Numbered from the stretch's first letter, positions 9,147 through 19,066 are shown. The stretch: DNA of 64,000 nt from Acinetobacter radioresistens DSM 6976 = NBRC 102413 = CIP 103788 (GCF_006757745.1 NZ_AP019740.1:2974796-3038795); one strand, 5' to 3'. Notes: generated by a model not told the origin, from the letters alone. Numbers and translations are program-made.

Positions 9147-9886
9147 AGCCAGCCTAACTGGTGTAGCATCATATAACTGCCGAATAAAACCAGACCAATA
9201 AAAAACACTTTCCGGAATTTCTGCTCGCTTATCTGATAACGGATTTTAGTACCCAACCACATGCCAATAAGTGCCGGAATCAAGGCAATCATTGATAGAG
9301 TATAATCAATCGGTGTATTATCAACCGGGTTTTGATGCAGAAAAATAGCCAGACACAGTGTGGAAACGGTAAAAGCTAACCCCAAGGACTGTACCAGATC
9401 ATCTTTTTTAAGCTGTAAAGACTGCAAATAAGGGACAACCGGGATGACTACTACCCCAGTTGCTACCGTCAGTGCTCCGCCCAGATATCCTATTGCTGGA
9501 GAAAGCCATTTCTCATACGGTGCCAGATTCGGCATATTTTTAGCGCACAGGCCATATAGTCCGTAAAGCGCCAACATAGCCCCTAGTAAAATTTCGCTAT
9601 GAAACGCCATATCTGTTTCACCCAGGGTTGGAAAAATACTCCATATTGTCCCGGTGACTATTCCCACTAGCATCGGCCAGAAACGTCGGATCAGTCGTAC
9701 CACATGGCCTTCGGCAAAAAGCTGCCAAAAGTTGGTGACCATGGAAGGTATAATCAATAAGGTAGCCGCCTGAAATGGATTGATCACCAGACTTAGCAAT
9801 CCCATTGAAACTGCGGGCAGGCCCAGACCAATAGTTCCCTTGATCATTCCCGCTACTGCAAATACACCTATGACATAACCAAGCAT
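9143..9886 (-). CDS. TSUP (TauE/SafE) family permease
   Basis: 247-residue membrane protein with about eight hydrophobic helices. It carries the two-fold repeated pattern of the TauE/SafE family, with GTIGLGLPAVSMGLLSL in the first half and GGALTVATGVVVIPVVPYLQSL in the second. Members export or import sulfite, sulfoacetate or other organic anions; the substrate here is unknown. A GGGATGAG element precedes the start. Its 3' end overlaps the convergent LysR gene by four bases. Confidence 0.85.
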   Translation of the reverse strand: MLGYVIGVFAVAGMIKGTIGLGLPAVSMGLLSLVINPFQAATLLIIPSMVTNFWQLFAEGHVVRLIRRFWPMLVGIVTGTIWSIFPTLGETDMAFHSEILLGAMLALYGLYGLCAKNMPNLAPYEKWLSPAIGYLGGALTVATGVVVIPVVPYLQSLQLKKDDLVQSLGLAFTVSTLCLAIFLHQNPVDNTPIDYTLSMIALIPALIGMWLGTKIRYQISEQKFRKVFFIGLVLFGSYMMLHQLGWL

Positions 9887-10070
9887 TCAACTCATCCCTT
9901 TGGGTAGAGCGATTATTTTAAGTAAAGTCAGCAACTTCCAATATCAGGGTTTTATGGAGCAGGCCTCAACAGAAGATTGAGGCCAAATGATATAAGGGAC
10001 AGAGCGGAAAACTGTTTTAGCCGCCCATGTTATACTTCCATGCGCTTGGGCTGAGTAAAGAATACGTACC

Positions 10071-10817
10071 ATGTTTAGTAACAAAAAAGTAATCTGTTTT
10101 GATCTGGATGGAACATTGATCGATTCAGTTGGTATCTGGAATGATATTGATGCCCACCTGATTGAAAGCTTGAGGGGCCAGAACATCTCACTGTCACAGA
10201 TTCAACAGCAGCGCGACCAGCAACTGAATCTATTCAGGACTCATGCTGATCCATACCTAGAATATTGTGGTTTTTTAAAAGACAGTTATGGTTCTGCTTT
10301 ATCAAAACAGGAAATCAAAACATTACGTTATACCATCTCCCAGCATTTTCTTGATCAGGTAATACGTTTAAAACCGTATGCCGAGCATTTCATAAAGGAA
10401 TTACAACAGCAGAATTTTCTGCTGGCCCTCGCCACCACAACCAGTATTCATAATATCCAGCGTTATCAGCAGAATAATCCCAACATTTACCAGAAGATAG
10501 ATTTTAATACCCAGTTTTCCCTCATTCTTACCCGCGAAAATGTTACGCGCATTAAACCGGATCCTGAAGTTTACCTTAAGACCTTGGCACATTTTCAGAT
10601 TACAGCCAGTGAATGCCTGATTATTGAAGACTCGCTGGTCGGTGTAGAGGCAGCACATGCGGCTGGCATACAGGTCGTGGCCATATATGATGAACATTCC
10701 CAACATGAACAGGATCAAATCCGTCTTAAAGCGGACTATATAGTGCAGGACTATAAAGAATTGTTGGAGGTTCTGAACCAGCAGGCTGTCAGCTCAGTCT
10801 GGTCAAAGAAAATATAA
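10071..10817 (+). CDS. HAD-superfamily phosphatase (phosphoglycolate phosphatase-like)
   Basis: 248-residue cytosolic hydrolase. Motif I is FDLDGTLIDS (nucleophile Asp about residue 11), motif II is ATTTS, and motifs III and IV are RIKPDPEVYL and IIEDSLVGVEAAHAAG. The helical insert between motif I and II makes it a subclass I HAD related to Gph and beta-phosphoglucomutase. The substrate is not predictable from sequence. No strong ribosome-binding site precedes the ATG. The next gene is convergent, 64 bases away. Confidence 0.88.
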   Translation: MFSNKKVICFDLDGTLIDSVGIWNDIDAHLIESLRGQNISLSQIQQQRDQQLNLFRTHADPYLEYCGFLKDSYGSALSKQEIKTLRYTISQHFLDQVIRLKPYAEHFIKELQQQNFLLALATTTSIHNIQRYQQNNPNIYQKIDFNTQFSLILTRENVTRIKPDPEVYLKTLAHFQITASECLIIEDSLVGVEAAHAAGIQVVAIYDEHSQHEQDQIRLKADYIVQDYKELLEVLNQQAVSSVWSKKI

Positions 10818-10881
10818 CTGATATATTACTGCTTGGAACTTACAGCTGTTTTTTTATTCCAGTCGGGTTCAGGTTCTTTGA

Positions 10882-12186
10882 TTAATCCCTCTGCTGATGC
10901 TCTGCATCATTTTCAGTTTTATACTTTTCTTCCAATACATTGTTAAAAATACTTTCAATCATCCAGACCCGGTACAGGCTGTTAAAGGTATAGCTCTGCC
11001 CATCAATCCGTAATTGCAATACTGGTAAACTAGGTTGGTGCATGTTTTCACAGTGCATATCATTCTTTTCCAGTAATGTCACAACATCCTGTTCACCAAG
11101 CTGCTCAATTCCCAGACTATGCTGTAGTTGCATAAAATGCGGTTTATACGACAAATCTTTGCCTTGCGTCCACACTGCTTTGAGTAGAGTGTACATGGTT
11201 TCAATACGCTGTTCTTCCGGCACACTATAAAATAATCGTGCCATATTTAAAGTTGCTTCCTGAGTGGGGCGGCAAAATGGCGTAAAAGCAACTTCGGTGC
11301 GTTTTGATAGGCGGGTGGCCAGACTCCAGTCAAACCAGTCACGGCCATGGTAACTGAGCGGATAAACCTGCAACTGGATATTATAATAATCTGCCAACTC
11401 TTCTTTAATATAAGCCAGCAGTAGCCAGCTAATAGGGTCTTCAAGTGCAATATACAGATCAAGCTCCGGATGCATACTCTGAATATCTGACAGCTCTTCA
11501 GCATCACTGAGCAGATGCTCACGCCACTCGATATGATTGATCAGGAAAATCGGATTACCCGTCAGCAGTTTTTGCTGTTTGAGACGGCGGGTTAAACGCA
11601 GCAGATCATCAACTGCATGGTATTTTCGTCCACCGAACTCAAAGTAGCTGGACAAGATTGCATTATCTGTAAAGATTCGCTCCGGATAGTCATGCGGCTG
11701 TTGATGGCGCTTGGCCATTGCATACAGTGTGCGCAACTTGCCATATTGCTGCTGCCAGAGCATATGAAACACATCCTCAAGCAGATACAGGAAATTACGC
11801 CCCTGTAACGGTGTATTACGAAGTATCAGTTCGGCCTGTTGCAAGGCCTCTGCAGTAGGCAGTTCCGGAGTTTCATGAAAGCTAAAACGGTGCTGCTTTG
11901 CCAGAATCTGCGCATCATTAACGCAATAGGCCTGCCATTCACTGGCAGTCATGTTATTAGGTGGTTCAGCTGCCCGGCTTGAAATAATAATTTTGAGCGG
12001 CTTGATGTCATCACTGAGAATATTGTCGAGCTGGGTCAGCTGCTGTGCAGCCAGATAACTATAGACATCATCCAGCCGCAGATAAATACTCAGCCCCTGA
12101 TCTGTAGGCAATACCGCCTGCCGGGAAGGTTTTTGATAAAACCAGCTCGATCGGATCGGATCAAACCAACGGCGTAACAGTGACAT
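10882..12186 (-). CDS. Tandem DsbA-like/HCCA-isomerase-like thioredoxin-fold protein
   Basis: 434-residue cytoplasmic protein (no signal peptide) that looks like two fused thioredoxin-fold domains of the 2-hydroxychromene-2-carboxylate isomerase / GST-kappa group. The first domain (about residues 30-225) begins IYLRLDDVYSYLAAQ, and the second (about 240-415) begins LYIALEDPISWLLLA. Both echo the family signature D-x-x-S-x-Y/W-L, where Ser binds the glutathione thiol. Neither half has a CxxC motif, so it is not a disulfide oxidase. Function is unknown. It sits downstream of the ilvD terminator and is probably transcribed alone. Confidence 0.7.
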   Translation of the reverse strand: MSLLRRWFDPIRSSWFYQKPSRQAVLPTDQGLSIYLRLDDVYSYLAAQQLTQLDNILSDDIKPLKIIISSRAAEPPNNMTASEWQAYCVNDAQILAKQHRFSFHETPELPTAEALQQAELILRNTPLQGRNFLYLLEDVFHMLWQQQYGKLRTLYAMAKRHQQPHDYPERIFTDNAILSSYFEFGGRKYHAVDDLLRLTRRLKQQKLLTGNPIFLINHIEWREHLLSDAEELSDIQSMHPELDLYIALEDPISWLLLAYIKEELADYYNIQLQVYPLSYHGRDWFDWSLATRLSKRTEVAFTPFCRPTQEATLNMARLFYSVPEEQRIETMYTLLKAVWTQGKDLSYKPHFMQLQHSLGIEQLGEQDVVTLLEKNDMHCENMHQPSLPVLQLRIDGQSYTFNSLYRVWMIESIFNNVLEEKYKTENDAEHQQRD

Positions 12187-12201
12187 GTGAGTAGCCTCTA
12201 A

Positions 12202-12235
12202 AAATAAAAAACCCTTGTCTTAATACAAGGGTTTA
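12202..12235 (-). terminator. Rho-independent terminator of ilvD
   Basis: On the minus strand, AAACCCTTGT-ATTAAG-ACAAGGGTTT runs into a T-rich tract, directly after ilvD and before the thioredoxin-fold gene. Confidence 0.85.
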
Positions 12236-12260
12236 TAACAAGTCAGGACAAAATGTTCAA

Positions 12261-13946
12261 TTACACATCCAGATTTAGATCAGTAACGGCACCCTTGTCT
12301 GCGCCTGCTGCCAGTTTAGCAAACTTGGCCAGCGCACCCGAAGTATAATTTGGTTTCGGTTTAACCCAAACGGCTTTACGAGCTGCCATTTCTTCATCTG
12401 AAATATGCAGGGTCATCTCACGGGTCTCGGCATTAATCGAAATCCGGTCACCATTTTTGACCAGACCAATCGGTCCACCTTCATAGGCTTCCGGAGTTAC
12501 ATGACCAATTACAAAACCATGACTACCACCCGAGAAGCGGCCATCTGTAATCAGGGCAACTGTCTGGCCCAAGCCCTTACCGATAATGGCAGAGGTTGGC
12601 TTGAGCATTTCTGGCATACCGGGTCCACCTTTTGGCCCTTCACCACGGATGACCACAACTTCGCCTTCTTGAACTTCGCCATCCAGAATACCGCGCATAG
12701 CTCCAATTTCACCTTCAAATACCCGCGCCGGGCCTTCAAAGTAAAGCCCTTCTTTACCGGTAATTTTTGCCACGGCACCCATAGGAGACAAGTTGCCCTT
12801 CAACACTACCAGATGTGAATCCTTTTTGATTGGTGCATCAAACGGCATGATAATCTGCTGACCCTCAGGATAATCTTCTACATCAGCCAAGTTTTCAGCC
12901 AGAGTCTTACCAGTTACTGTCATGCAAGAACCATCCAGCATGCCACGGTCCAGCATCCGCTTCATCAGGGGCTGAATGCCTCCGATTTTAATCAGTTCCG
13001 ACATCAGGTATTTACCTGAAGGGCGTACATCAGCAACGACCGGAATATCCTTGCCAATACGTACGAAGTCATCCAGTGTCAGTTCGACACCGGCAGTATG
13101 TGCCATCGCAATCAAATGCAATACACCGTTGGTTGAACCGCCCAGAGCAATCAGAACTTTAATTGAGTTTTCAAATGCCGCCTTGGTCATGATATCGCGA
13201 GGCTTGATATCCAGACGTAACAGGTTCATTACTGCTTCGCCAGCACGCGCACAATCGAGCTGTTTGTCACTTGATATAGCTTCTTGCGAAGATGAACCCG
13301 GCAAGCTCATGCCAAGCGCCTCAATGGCAGAGGCCATTGAATTTGCGGTATACATTCCACCGCATGATCCCGGACCAGGCAATGCCACTTCTTCAATCTG
13401 CTTGACCTGAATTGCACTGATTTCACCTTTGGCATGCTGGCCTACTGCTTCAAAGACCGAAATCATATCAGTGTGACCTTCACCCGGTTGAATCGTACCA
13501 CCATAAATAAACAGGCCCGGGCGGTTCAGACGGGCAAGTCCCATGATGCATCCCGGCATATTCTTGTCACAGCCACCAATTGCAATTACGCCATCATAAG
13601 CCTGACAGCCAACAACAGCTTCAATTGAGTCAGCAATAATTTCGCGGGATACCAGTGAATATTTCATACCTTCAGTACCATTTGAGATACCGTCAGAAAT
13701 AGTAATGGTATTAAAAATGATTCCTTTACCACCGGCTGTATTCACGCCACTTTCTACTTCACGCGCCAGACCATCAATATGCATATTGCATGGTGTAACA
13801 TTTGCCCAAGTCGAGGCAATACCAATAAATGGACGGGTAAAATCATCATCATTAAAGCCCACCGCACGCATCATGGAACGTGCCGGCGCATTTTCGATGC
13901 CCTCATAAACTGGTGCTGAATGCTCGCGTATATTTTCTTTGCTCAT
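12261..13946 (-). CDS. ilvD: Dihydroxy-acid dehydratase
   Basis: 561-residue Fe-S enzyme that dehydrates 2,3-dihydroxy-isovalerate and 2,3-dihydroxy-3-methylvalerate in valine and isoleucine biosynthesis. Signature motifs are [13 protein letters not shown] (cluster Cys pair) and [17 protein letters not shown] (third Cys). [20 protein letters not shown] lies near the C-terminus. Length matches the shorter bacterial IlvD class. A GGAG element lies about 9 bases before the ATG. It is monocistronic, with its own terminator. I see no leader peptide or attenuator in the 315 bases upstream. Confidence 0.97.
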   Translation of the reverse strand: MSKENIREHSAPVYEGIENAPARSMMRAVGFNDDDFTRPFIGIASTWANVTPCNMHIDGLAREVESGVNTAGGKGIIFNTITISDGISNGTEGMKYSLVSREIIADSIEAVVGCQAYDGVIAIGGCDKNMPGCIMGLARLNRPGLFIYGGTIQPGEGHTDMISVFEAVGQHAKGEISAIQVKQIEEVALPGPGSCGGMYTANSMASAIEALGMSLPGSSSQEAISSDKQLDCARAGEAVMNLLRLDIKPRDIMTKAAFENSIKVLIALGGSTNGVLHLIAMAHTAGVELTLDDFVRIGKDIPVVADVRPSGKYLMSELIKIGGIQPLMKRMLDRGMLDGSCMTVTGKTLAENLADVEDYPEGQQIIMPFDAPIKKDSHLVVLKGNLSPMGAVAKITGKEGLYFEGPARVFEGEIGAMRGILDGEVQEGEVVVIRGEGPKGGPGMPEMLKPTSAIIGKGLGQTVALITDGRFSGGSHGFVIGHVTPEAYEGGPIGLVKNGDRISINAETREMTLHISDEEMAARKAVWVKPKPNYTSGALAKFAKLAAGADKGAVTDLNLDV

Positions 13947-14261
13947 GAAAACTCACTCCGTGGCTTAGGCGATGGCCGTAGCTATGATCGCATCATCTGT
14001 ATTTTTTAATTGTGATCATTCTATAGAAGCCTCTGTATTTCTTAAAGCTGCAAAGGGCTTTATCTCTCGAATAATCCCGAAAACTTGCATGAATAATTTT
14101 TTATTTTTCTATAAAATAAAATTATCAATAAATAGTTTTAAATAAATTTTTGTTCATATATAGCATCCAGTTTGTTCAGGTTACAGCCGGATACGCATCG
14201 CTTTTAGGCCTCCAGCCGATTATGCCTTATACTTGAAACAAGTTTATAGCGGATTGCACTT
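13947..14261. other. Divergent ilvD/fmt intergenic region
   Basis: 315 AT-rich bases between the divergent ilvD and fmt starts. It must contain both promoters. I find no clear palindrome, riboswitch or small gene. Confidence 0.4.
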
Positions 14262-15224
14262 GTGAGAATCATTTTTGCCGGCACCCCTGAATTTGCCGCA
14301 GTAGCTTTAAATGCATTATTAAAAACACCTCATGACATTGTGGCGGTTTATACCCAGCCAGACCGCAAGGCAGGTCGCGGCCAGAAATTGACTGCCTCAG
14401 CGGTAAAACAGCTGGCACTTGCACATGATCTACCCGTTTTTCAGCCTCTGCATTTTAAAAGCAGTACTGAAGAAGGGCTGGCCGCACAGCAGCAGCTGGC
14501 CGCACTTAATGCAGATGTAATGGTGGTGGCGGCTTATGGTCTAATTTTGCCACAAGCTGTTTTAGATACTCCTAAATATGGTTGCTTGAATATTCACGGT
14601 TCGCTGCTGCCACGCTGGCGTGGTGCTGCCCCTATTCAGCGCGCTATCGCTACAGGCGATCAGGTTACTGGTGTCACTATTATGAAAATGGCTGCCGGGC
14701 TGGATACAGGCGATATGATGCTTAAAACGCTATGTCCGATTCTGGCCAGTGATACCTCGGCAACTCTGCATGATAAACTCGCAGTACAAGGCGCTGAAGC
14801 CATCTGTACAGTGCTCGAATCTGAGCAGACCCTGCAACAGGCACTTGCTGATAGTGAAGTCCAGAATGACAGCTTGGCTGTGTATGCCCATAAGCTGAGC
14901 AAGGCTGAAGCAGAAATTGACTGGACTCAGGATGCAGTAGCTCTGGACCGCAATATCCGGGCGTTTAATCCGTGGCCGGTAGCATTTTGTCAACTAGATG
15001 ACCATACTGCGCTGCGTGTCTGGGAATCACGGCTTTCAGACCAGCAAGATACTGCCGCCCAGCCAGGTGAGATTGTTGCGGTCGATAAAAAAGGGGTTCA
15101 TATAAAGTGCGGTCAGCACACTGTACTTTGCTTGACCAGCCTGCAATGGCCAGGCGGTAAACCGCTGAATGCTGTACAAATTAATCAAACCCAGAAACTG
15201 AAGGTTGGGCAAATCCTACAATGA
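14262..15224 (+). CDS. fmt: Methionyl-tRNA formyltransferase
   Basis: 320-residue enzyme that formylates initiator Met-tRNA using 10-formyltetrahydrofolate. It opens MRIIFAGTPEFAAVAL and has the family signature NIHGSLLPRWRGAAPIQRAI (Asn and His of the catalytic triad) plus TGDMM. The C-terminal OB-like domain starts about residue 205. The start is GTG with a weak GGA element 8 bases upstream, and no in-frame ATG fits the conserved N-terminus. Its stop overlaps the rsmB start (ATGA), giving translational coupling of the usual fmt-rsmB pair. Confidence 0.96.
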   Translation: MRIIFAGTPEFAAVALNALLKTPHDIVAVYTQPDRKAGRGQKLTASAVKQLALAHDLPVFQPLHFKSSTEEGLAAQQQLAALNADVMVVAAYGLILPQAVLDTPKYGCLNIHGSLLPRWRGAAPIQRAIATGDQVTGVTIMKMAAGLDTGDMMLKTLCPILASDTSATLHDKLAVQGAEAICTVLESEQTLQQALADSEVQNDSLAVYAHKLSKAEAEIDWTQDAVALDRNIRAFNPWPVAFCQLDDHTALRVWESRLSDQQDTAAQPGEIVAVDKKGVHIKCGQHTVLCLTSLQWPGGKPLNAVQINQTQKLKVGQILQ

Positions 15225-16528
15225 GTTATATTCCCTCTCCCGGTCCAGACCTGAATTTACGTGCACAAGTGGTGCATAGTCTGCTGGCAGTACAACAAGG
15301 CCAGTCTCTGTCACTGATCCTGAACCAGCAGCTAAACCAGGTGGCCGACCGTGACCGAGCCTTGTTCCATGAGTTGTTACTAGGTACTTTACGCCAATGG
15401 TTCGCCCTCAAGTCACTGGCCCTGCCATTGCTGACCAAGCCCCTGAATAATCCTGTAGTCGAAACCTGCCTGTATTTAGGATTGTATCAGGTACTTTGCA
15501 CCCGTATTGCGCCACATGCTGCTATTTCGGAAACGGTCACTGCAACTAAACAGCTGGGCTTTCATCCGCTCAGTGGCGTGGTTAATGCCATTTTAAGGCG
15601 GGCCACACGGGAAACCGAGCAATTTCAGCACACCCTGAACCAGGCGCATGGTCTGCCAAGCTGGCTGCTTAAACGACTAAATAAAGACTGGCCCGAGCAG
15701 ATCCAGTCACTCAGCCAGAACCTCAAGCAATCAGCCCCACTGACCCTAAGAGTAAACCAGCGTAAAATCAGTCGTGAAGCCTATCTGGAACAACTGCATA
15801 ATATACAGATTCAGGCCCATGCCTGCGTTGTATCAGAGGTAGGAATTGTACTGGACCAGAGTATGCCTATCCGTGAACTACCAGGTTATGACGAGGGCTG
15901 GTTTTCAGTACAGGATGAACATGCCCAGCTAAGTACCAGCCTTTTGCCCAATCTGAATACCAAAACGGTTATTGATGCCTGTGCAGCGCCTGGCGGGAAA
16001 ACGGCGCATCTTTTAGAAAAGTACCAACCTGCGCTACTGGTTGCATTAGATCAGGACCCACAGCGTTTAAAACGAATTACAGAGAATCTGCAACGGCTTG
16101 ACCTTGAAGCTGGTCATGTTCAGATTGAAACAGGCGATGCAACACGCTGGCAGCCTGAACAGCCAGTAGATTGTATTATTTTAGATGCGCCCTGTTCGGC
16201 TATTGGGGTCCTGCGCCGGCATCCCGACATCCGGCTGTTGCGTCAGCCCTCAGACATTGCCCAGACTGTCGATCTGCAAAAACGGATTTTGCATCATATG
16301 TGGCAACAGCTTAATGTTGGGGGAACTTTGCTTTATATCACCTGCTCGATTTTAAAAGTTGAAAATGAGCAGCAAATGACCCAGTTCTTTATTGAACACA
16401 AAGATGCTGTAGAAGACAAGATCCAGGCAGATTGGGGGATTGAGCAGCTCTATGGCCGTCAGCTGCTGCCAGAACCTGGACATGGCGATGGCTTTTATTA
16501 CTGTAGAATTAAGAAAGTGGCAATTTAA
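15221..16528 (+). CDS. rsmB: 16S rRNA m5C967 methyltransferase
   Basis: 435-residue SAM-dependent RNA cytosine-5 methyltransferase. The N-terminal NusB-like helical domain spans about residues 1-140. The catalytic domain shows DACAAPGGKTAHLLE (SAM loop), LDAPCSAIGVLRRHPDI (motif IV Cys) and YITCSILKVENEQQ (motif VI Cys). It overlaps fmt by four bases. Its TAA stop lies inside the loop of the terminator hairpin that ends the operon. Confidence 0.95.
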   Translation: MSYIPSPGPDLNLRAQVVHSLLAVQQGQSLSLILNQQLNQVADRDRALFHELLLGTLRQWFALKSLALPLLTKPLNNPVVETCLYLGLYQVLCTRIAPHAAISETVTATKQLGFHPLSGVVNAILRRATRETEQFQHTLNQAHGLPSWLLKRLNKDWPEQIQSLSQNLKQSAPLTLRVNQRKISREAYLEQLHNIQIQAHACVVSEVGIVLDQSMPIRELPGYDEGWFSVQDEHAQLSTSLLPNLNTKTVIDACAAPGGKTAHLLEKYQPALLVALDQDPQRLKRITENLQRLDLEAGHVQIETGDATRWQPEQPVDCIILDAPCSAIGVLRRHPDIRLLRQPSDIAQTVDLQKRILHHMWQQLNVGGTLLYITCSILKVENEQQMTQFFIEHKDAVEDKIQADWGIEQLYGRQLLPEPGHGDGFYYCRIKKVAI

Positions 16529-16539
16529 GCCACTTTTTT
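16515..16539 (+). terminator. Terminator overlapping the rsmB stop codon
   Basis: AAGTGGC-loop-GCCACTT followed by a T-run. The last rsmB codons form the left arm and the stop codon TAA lies in the 7-base loop. Confidence 0.85.
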
Positions 16540-16551
16540 ATTCAGCCACTC

Positions 16552-17361
16552 TTAACTGATAAATCTGAACAGTACCAGACTTGAAGCCAAAATCGCCATG
16601 CCGGATACCAGTCCATATACGGTTTCATGGCCTTGGCTATAACGTTTGGCTGTGGGCAGCAGCTCGTCTAAGGCCAGATAAACCATCACTCCACCAATAA
16701 TTCCAAAGACAATGCCATAAATTGCATCACTCATGAAAGGCTGCAAAATAAAATAGCCAAGTGCTGCACCTATAGGTTCAGCAAGACCGGAAACAAAGCT
16801 TGCACCTAAAGCAAGTTTTTTATTCTGAGTGGCTATATAGACGGGTAAAGCAATGGCTACCCCTTCAGGAATATTATGAATAGCAATTGCAACTGCAAGT
16901 GGTGCTCCCAAGGTCGGACTTTCCAATGTGGCAAAAAAAGTTGCCAGACCTTCGGGCAGATTATGGGCAGTAATAGCAAACAGGGTCAGCAGTCCCGTCC
17001 GCATCAGCTGCTGCTGATCCAGTCCATGCTCTGTACCTTTTTCTACACTTTCATGCGGGTTAGGAATGAAGTGATCAAGTAGTAATACCAGAATAATGCC
17101 CAGCAGCAATGAAAAAGTTCCCAAGGCATAACCGGTTTTAGGGTCAAAAGCACCAGAGAAAGAAGCAATAGATTTATTAAGAATTTCAGTAAGCGAAACG
17201 TAAACCATCGCACCGGCTGAAAAGGCCAGACCGAATGATAAAAACCGGAAGCTGGGCTGCCTAAAAAACAGGACCAGCGCTCCGCCAATCACTGTGGCCA
17301 GTCCGGCCAATAAAGTGACCAGAAAAGCTGTCAGGACTTCTTGCTGCATGAAGTTATCCAT
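16552..17361 (-). CDS. zupT: ZIP family zinc/divalent metal importer ZupT
   Basis: 269-residue inner-membrane ZIP transporter with about eight membrane helices. The two metal-binding helix motifs are HNLPEGLATFFA and HNIPEGVAIALP, typical of ZupT, with a conserved SGLAEPIGA helix after them. It should import zinc and possibly iron, manganese or cobalt. AAGGGA lies six bases before the ATG. There is no recognisable Zur box in the short upstream region, which is occupied by a terminator. Confidence 0.93.
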   Translation of the reverse strand: MDNFMQQEVLTAFLVTLLAGLATVIGGALVLFFRQPSFRFLSFGLAFSAGAMVYVSLTEILNKSIASFSGAFDPKTGYALGTFSLLLGIILVLLLDHFIPNPHESVEKGTEHGLDQQQLMRTGLLTLFAITAHNLPEGLATFFATLESPTLGAPLAVAIAIHNIPEGVAIALPVYIATQNKKLALGASFVSGLAEPIGAALGYFILQPFMSDAIYGIVFGIIGGVMVYLALDELLPTAKRYSQGHETVYGLVSGMAILASSLVLFRFIS

Positions 17362-17380
17362 GGTTTGTCCCTTAAAAGTA

Positions 17381-17416
17381 AAAAGTCATTATCTACAAGA
17401 GATAATGACTTTTTTT
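17381..17416. terminator. Bidirectional terminator between metS-like gene and zupT
   Basis: Perfect 14-bp stem (arm AAAAGTCATTATCT) with a 3-base loop and T-runs on both strands. It ends the minus-strand NSS-metS operon before zupT. Confidence 0.85.
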
Positions 17417-17450
17417 ATAGGCTTTCAGTATTGAAGCAATGTATTTTTAT

Positions 17451-17579
17451 TTAGAGTCTATGTTGGTCATTAATATCGATCTCTTCAGGATGTCGCATCA
17501 AGTGAAGAATAGATAAAATTAGACCACCCCATAGAAAGACAATGGAAATGACCAGCATAATAATTGCAGATGTATTCAT
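17451..17579 (-). CDS. metS: NSS transporter small subunit (MetS-like), 42 residues
   Basis: Tiny membrane protein with one helix (AIIMLVISIVFLWGGLILSIL) followed by a charged HxMRHPEE tail. This is the pattern of the methionine/alanine-import NSS small subunit MetS. The adjacent large transporter ends immediately upstream: its TAG stop is the first part of the ribosome-binding site TAGGAGGTGAT, two bases before this ATG, so translation should be coupled. In Corynebacterium the equivalent MetS is required for MetP function. Only 42 codons, so easily missed. Confidence 0.85.
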   Translation of the reverse strand: MNTSAIIMLVISIVFLWGGLILSILHLMRHPEEIDINDQHRL

Positions 17580-17587
17580 ATCACCTC

Positions 17588-19066
17588 CTAACGCTGACTG
17601 AGCTTAGTAAACAGCAATGCGCCTAGCGCACAGAAAATAATACTGCCCCAGCCAAACCAGACCTGAAGGCTTAAGGAGTAATCACCATAGCCTTTTTGCA
17701 GTAAGGCATTTAAAGTCAGTGCCAAAGTTGACAGCAGTACCACTGGAGTAACTACAGTTAGTGTAAGTTCCCAAGTACGGCCCAGTTTAACTGTAGAAAT
17801 CGAGTTGATGTGAATTTCTAGTTCAGTCATCAGTACACGTTTGAACCAGGAAACGATAATAATTGAAACTAAAGCACCCGACACAATTCCAAGGTTATTA
17901 ATAAAGTGGTCAATAATATCGACCAGCTTGATGGCATTGACACTTGAGAACAGGAAAATAGATACCGCACCTGTACTGAAACCAATCACACTTACAGCTT
18001 TCTTGCGGCTCCAGTTTAACTTGTCCTGCATGGCAGCAATTGGCACTTCCAGAATACTGACCATTGAAGTTACACCAGCTACAAACAGTGAACCAAAGAA
18101 CAGAATACCAAACAGATCAGCCCCGGCTCCCAGACTTGAAATCAGTTTAGGAAATGCAATAAAGGCCAGTCCGATCCCGCCACTTACTACTTCCTGTACG
18201 CTAGTACCGGCCGAGTGAGCCATAAAGCCCAATGCAGCAAATACCCCAATACCAGCTAGAAGCTCAAATGACGAATTGGCAAAACCGACAATAAGACCCG
18301 AACCCGTTAAATTGGTTTTTGGCTTTAGATAGGAGGCGTAGGTCACCATAATACCGAAGCCAACAGACAAAGAAAAAAAGATATGACCATAAGCTGCCAG
18401 CCAGACCTTATAATCCATCATGGCTTTCCAGTTCGGGGTAAAGAAGGCATTCAAACCATCAGCTGCCCCTGGTAAGCGTAACGCCTGAATCACCAGAATA
18501 GTGAATAGCACTACCAGTAAAGGCATAAAGATACGGTTAGAAAGCTCAACTCCTTTTTTTACGCCTCCATAGAGAATAGCCAAAACCAGCGCCCAGACAC
18601 CCACCAGAGGCCAAAAAAGATGGCTAACAAAAGACATATCAAAATTGCTGGCTTCTGAAGTTCTCAGGAAGGTTTTGAAGAAGAAAGCCTCCGGGTCATT
18701 CCCCCATATTTGTCCCATAGAGAAAAATATATAACTACCCGCCCAGGTGAGCACTCCTGCATAGTACAAAGCAATAATGATACATACACACACCTGCCAC
18801 CAGCCCAGTGATTCAGCAGGTTTAAACAGTTTTTTATAAGCCTTAGGCGGTGCGCCATTGCTTCGGTGCCCGACGGCATAGTCCAGAAATAGCAGGGGTA
18901 ATCCTGCTGTTAATAAAGCAATAAGATAGGGAATTAAAAATGCACCACCGCCATTTTCATAGGCAACATAGGGAAAGCGCCAAATATTTCCCAACCCCAC
19001 GGCTGAACCGATGGCCGCAATAATAAAACCTGATCGCGCGGACCAATTTTCACGAGTATCTGTCAT
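17588..19066 (-). CDS. NSS family Na+-dependent amino-acid transporter (MetP-like)
   Basis: 492-residue sodium:neurotransmitter symporter with about 12 helices. The N-terminal signature ENWSARSGFIIAAIGSAVGLGNIWRFPY holds the Na+ and substrate unwound region of TM1. TM6 contains FFSLSVGFGIMVTYASYLKPKT. Together with the MetS-like small subunit it would import methionine, alanine or related neutral amino acids. An AGGTG element precedes the ATG. A small inverted repeat CCTAA-ATC-TTAGG lies just upstream. Confidence 0.92.
   Translation of the reverse strand: MTDTRENWSARSGFIIAAIGSAVGLGNIWRFPYVAYENGGGAFLIPYLIALLTAGLPLLFLDYAVGHRSNGAPPKAYKKLFKPAESLGWWQVCVCIIIALYYAGVLTWAGSYIFFSMGQIWGNDPEAFFFKTFLRTSEASNFDMSFVSHLFWPLVGVWALVLAILYGGVKKGVELSNRIFMPLLVVLFTILVIQALRLPGAADGLNAFFTPNWKAMMDYKVWLAAYGHIFFSLSVGFGIMVTYASYLKPKTNLTGSGLIVGFANSSFELLAGIGVFAALGFMAHSAGTSVQEVVSGGIGLAFIAFPKLISSLGAGADLFGILFFGSLFVAGVTSMVSILEVPIAAMQDKLNWSRKKAVSVIGFSTGAVSIFLFSSVNAIKLVDIIDHFINNLGIVSGALVSIIIVSWFKRVLMTELEIHINSISTVKLGRTWELTLTVVTPVVLLSTLALTLNALLQKGYGDYSLSLQVWFGWGSIIFCALGALLFTKLSQR

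Noticed and set aside
12405..13410. Frames of 137 and 144 codons opposite ilvD
   Set aside because: ilvD is complete and well conserved on the other strand; these are shadows.
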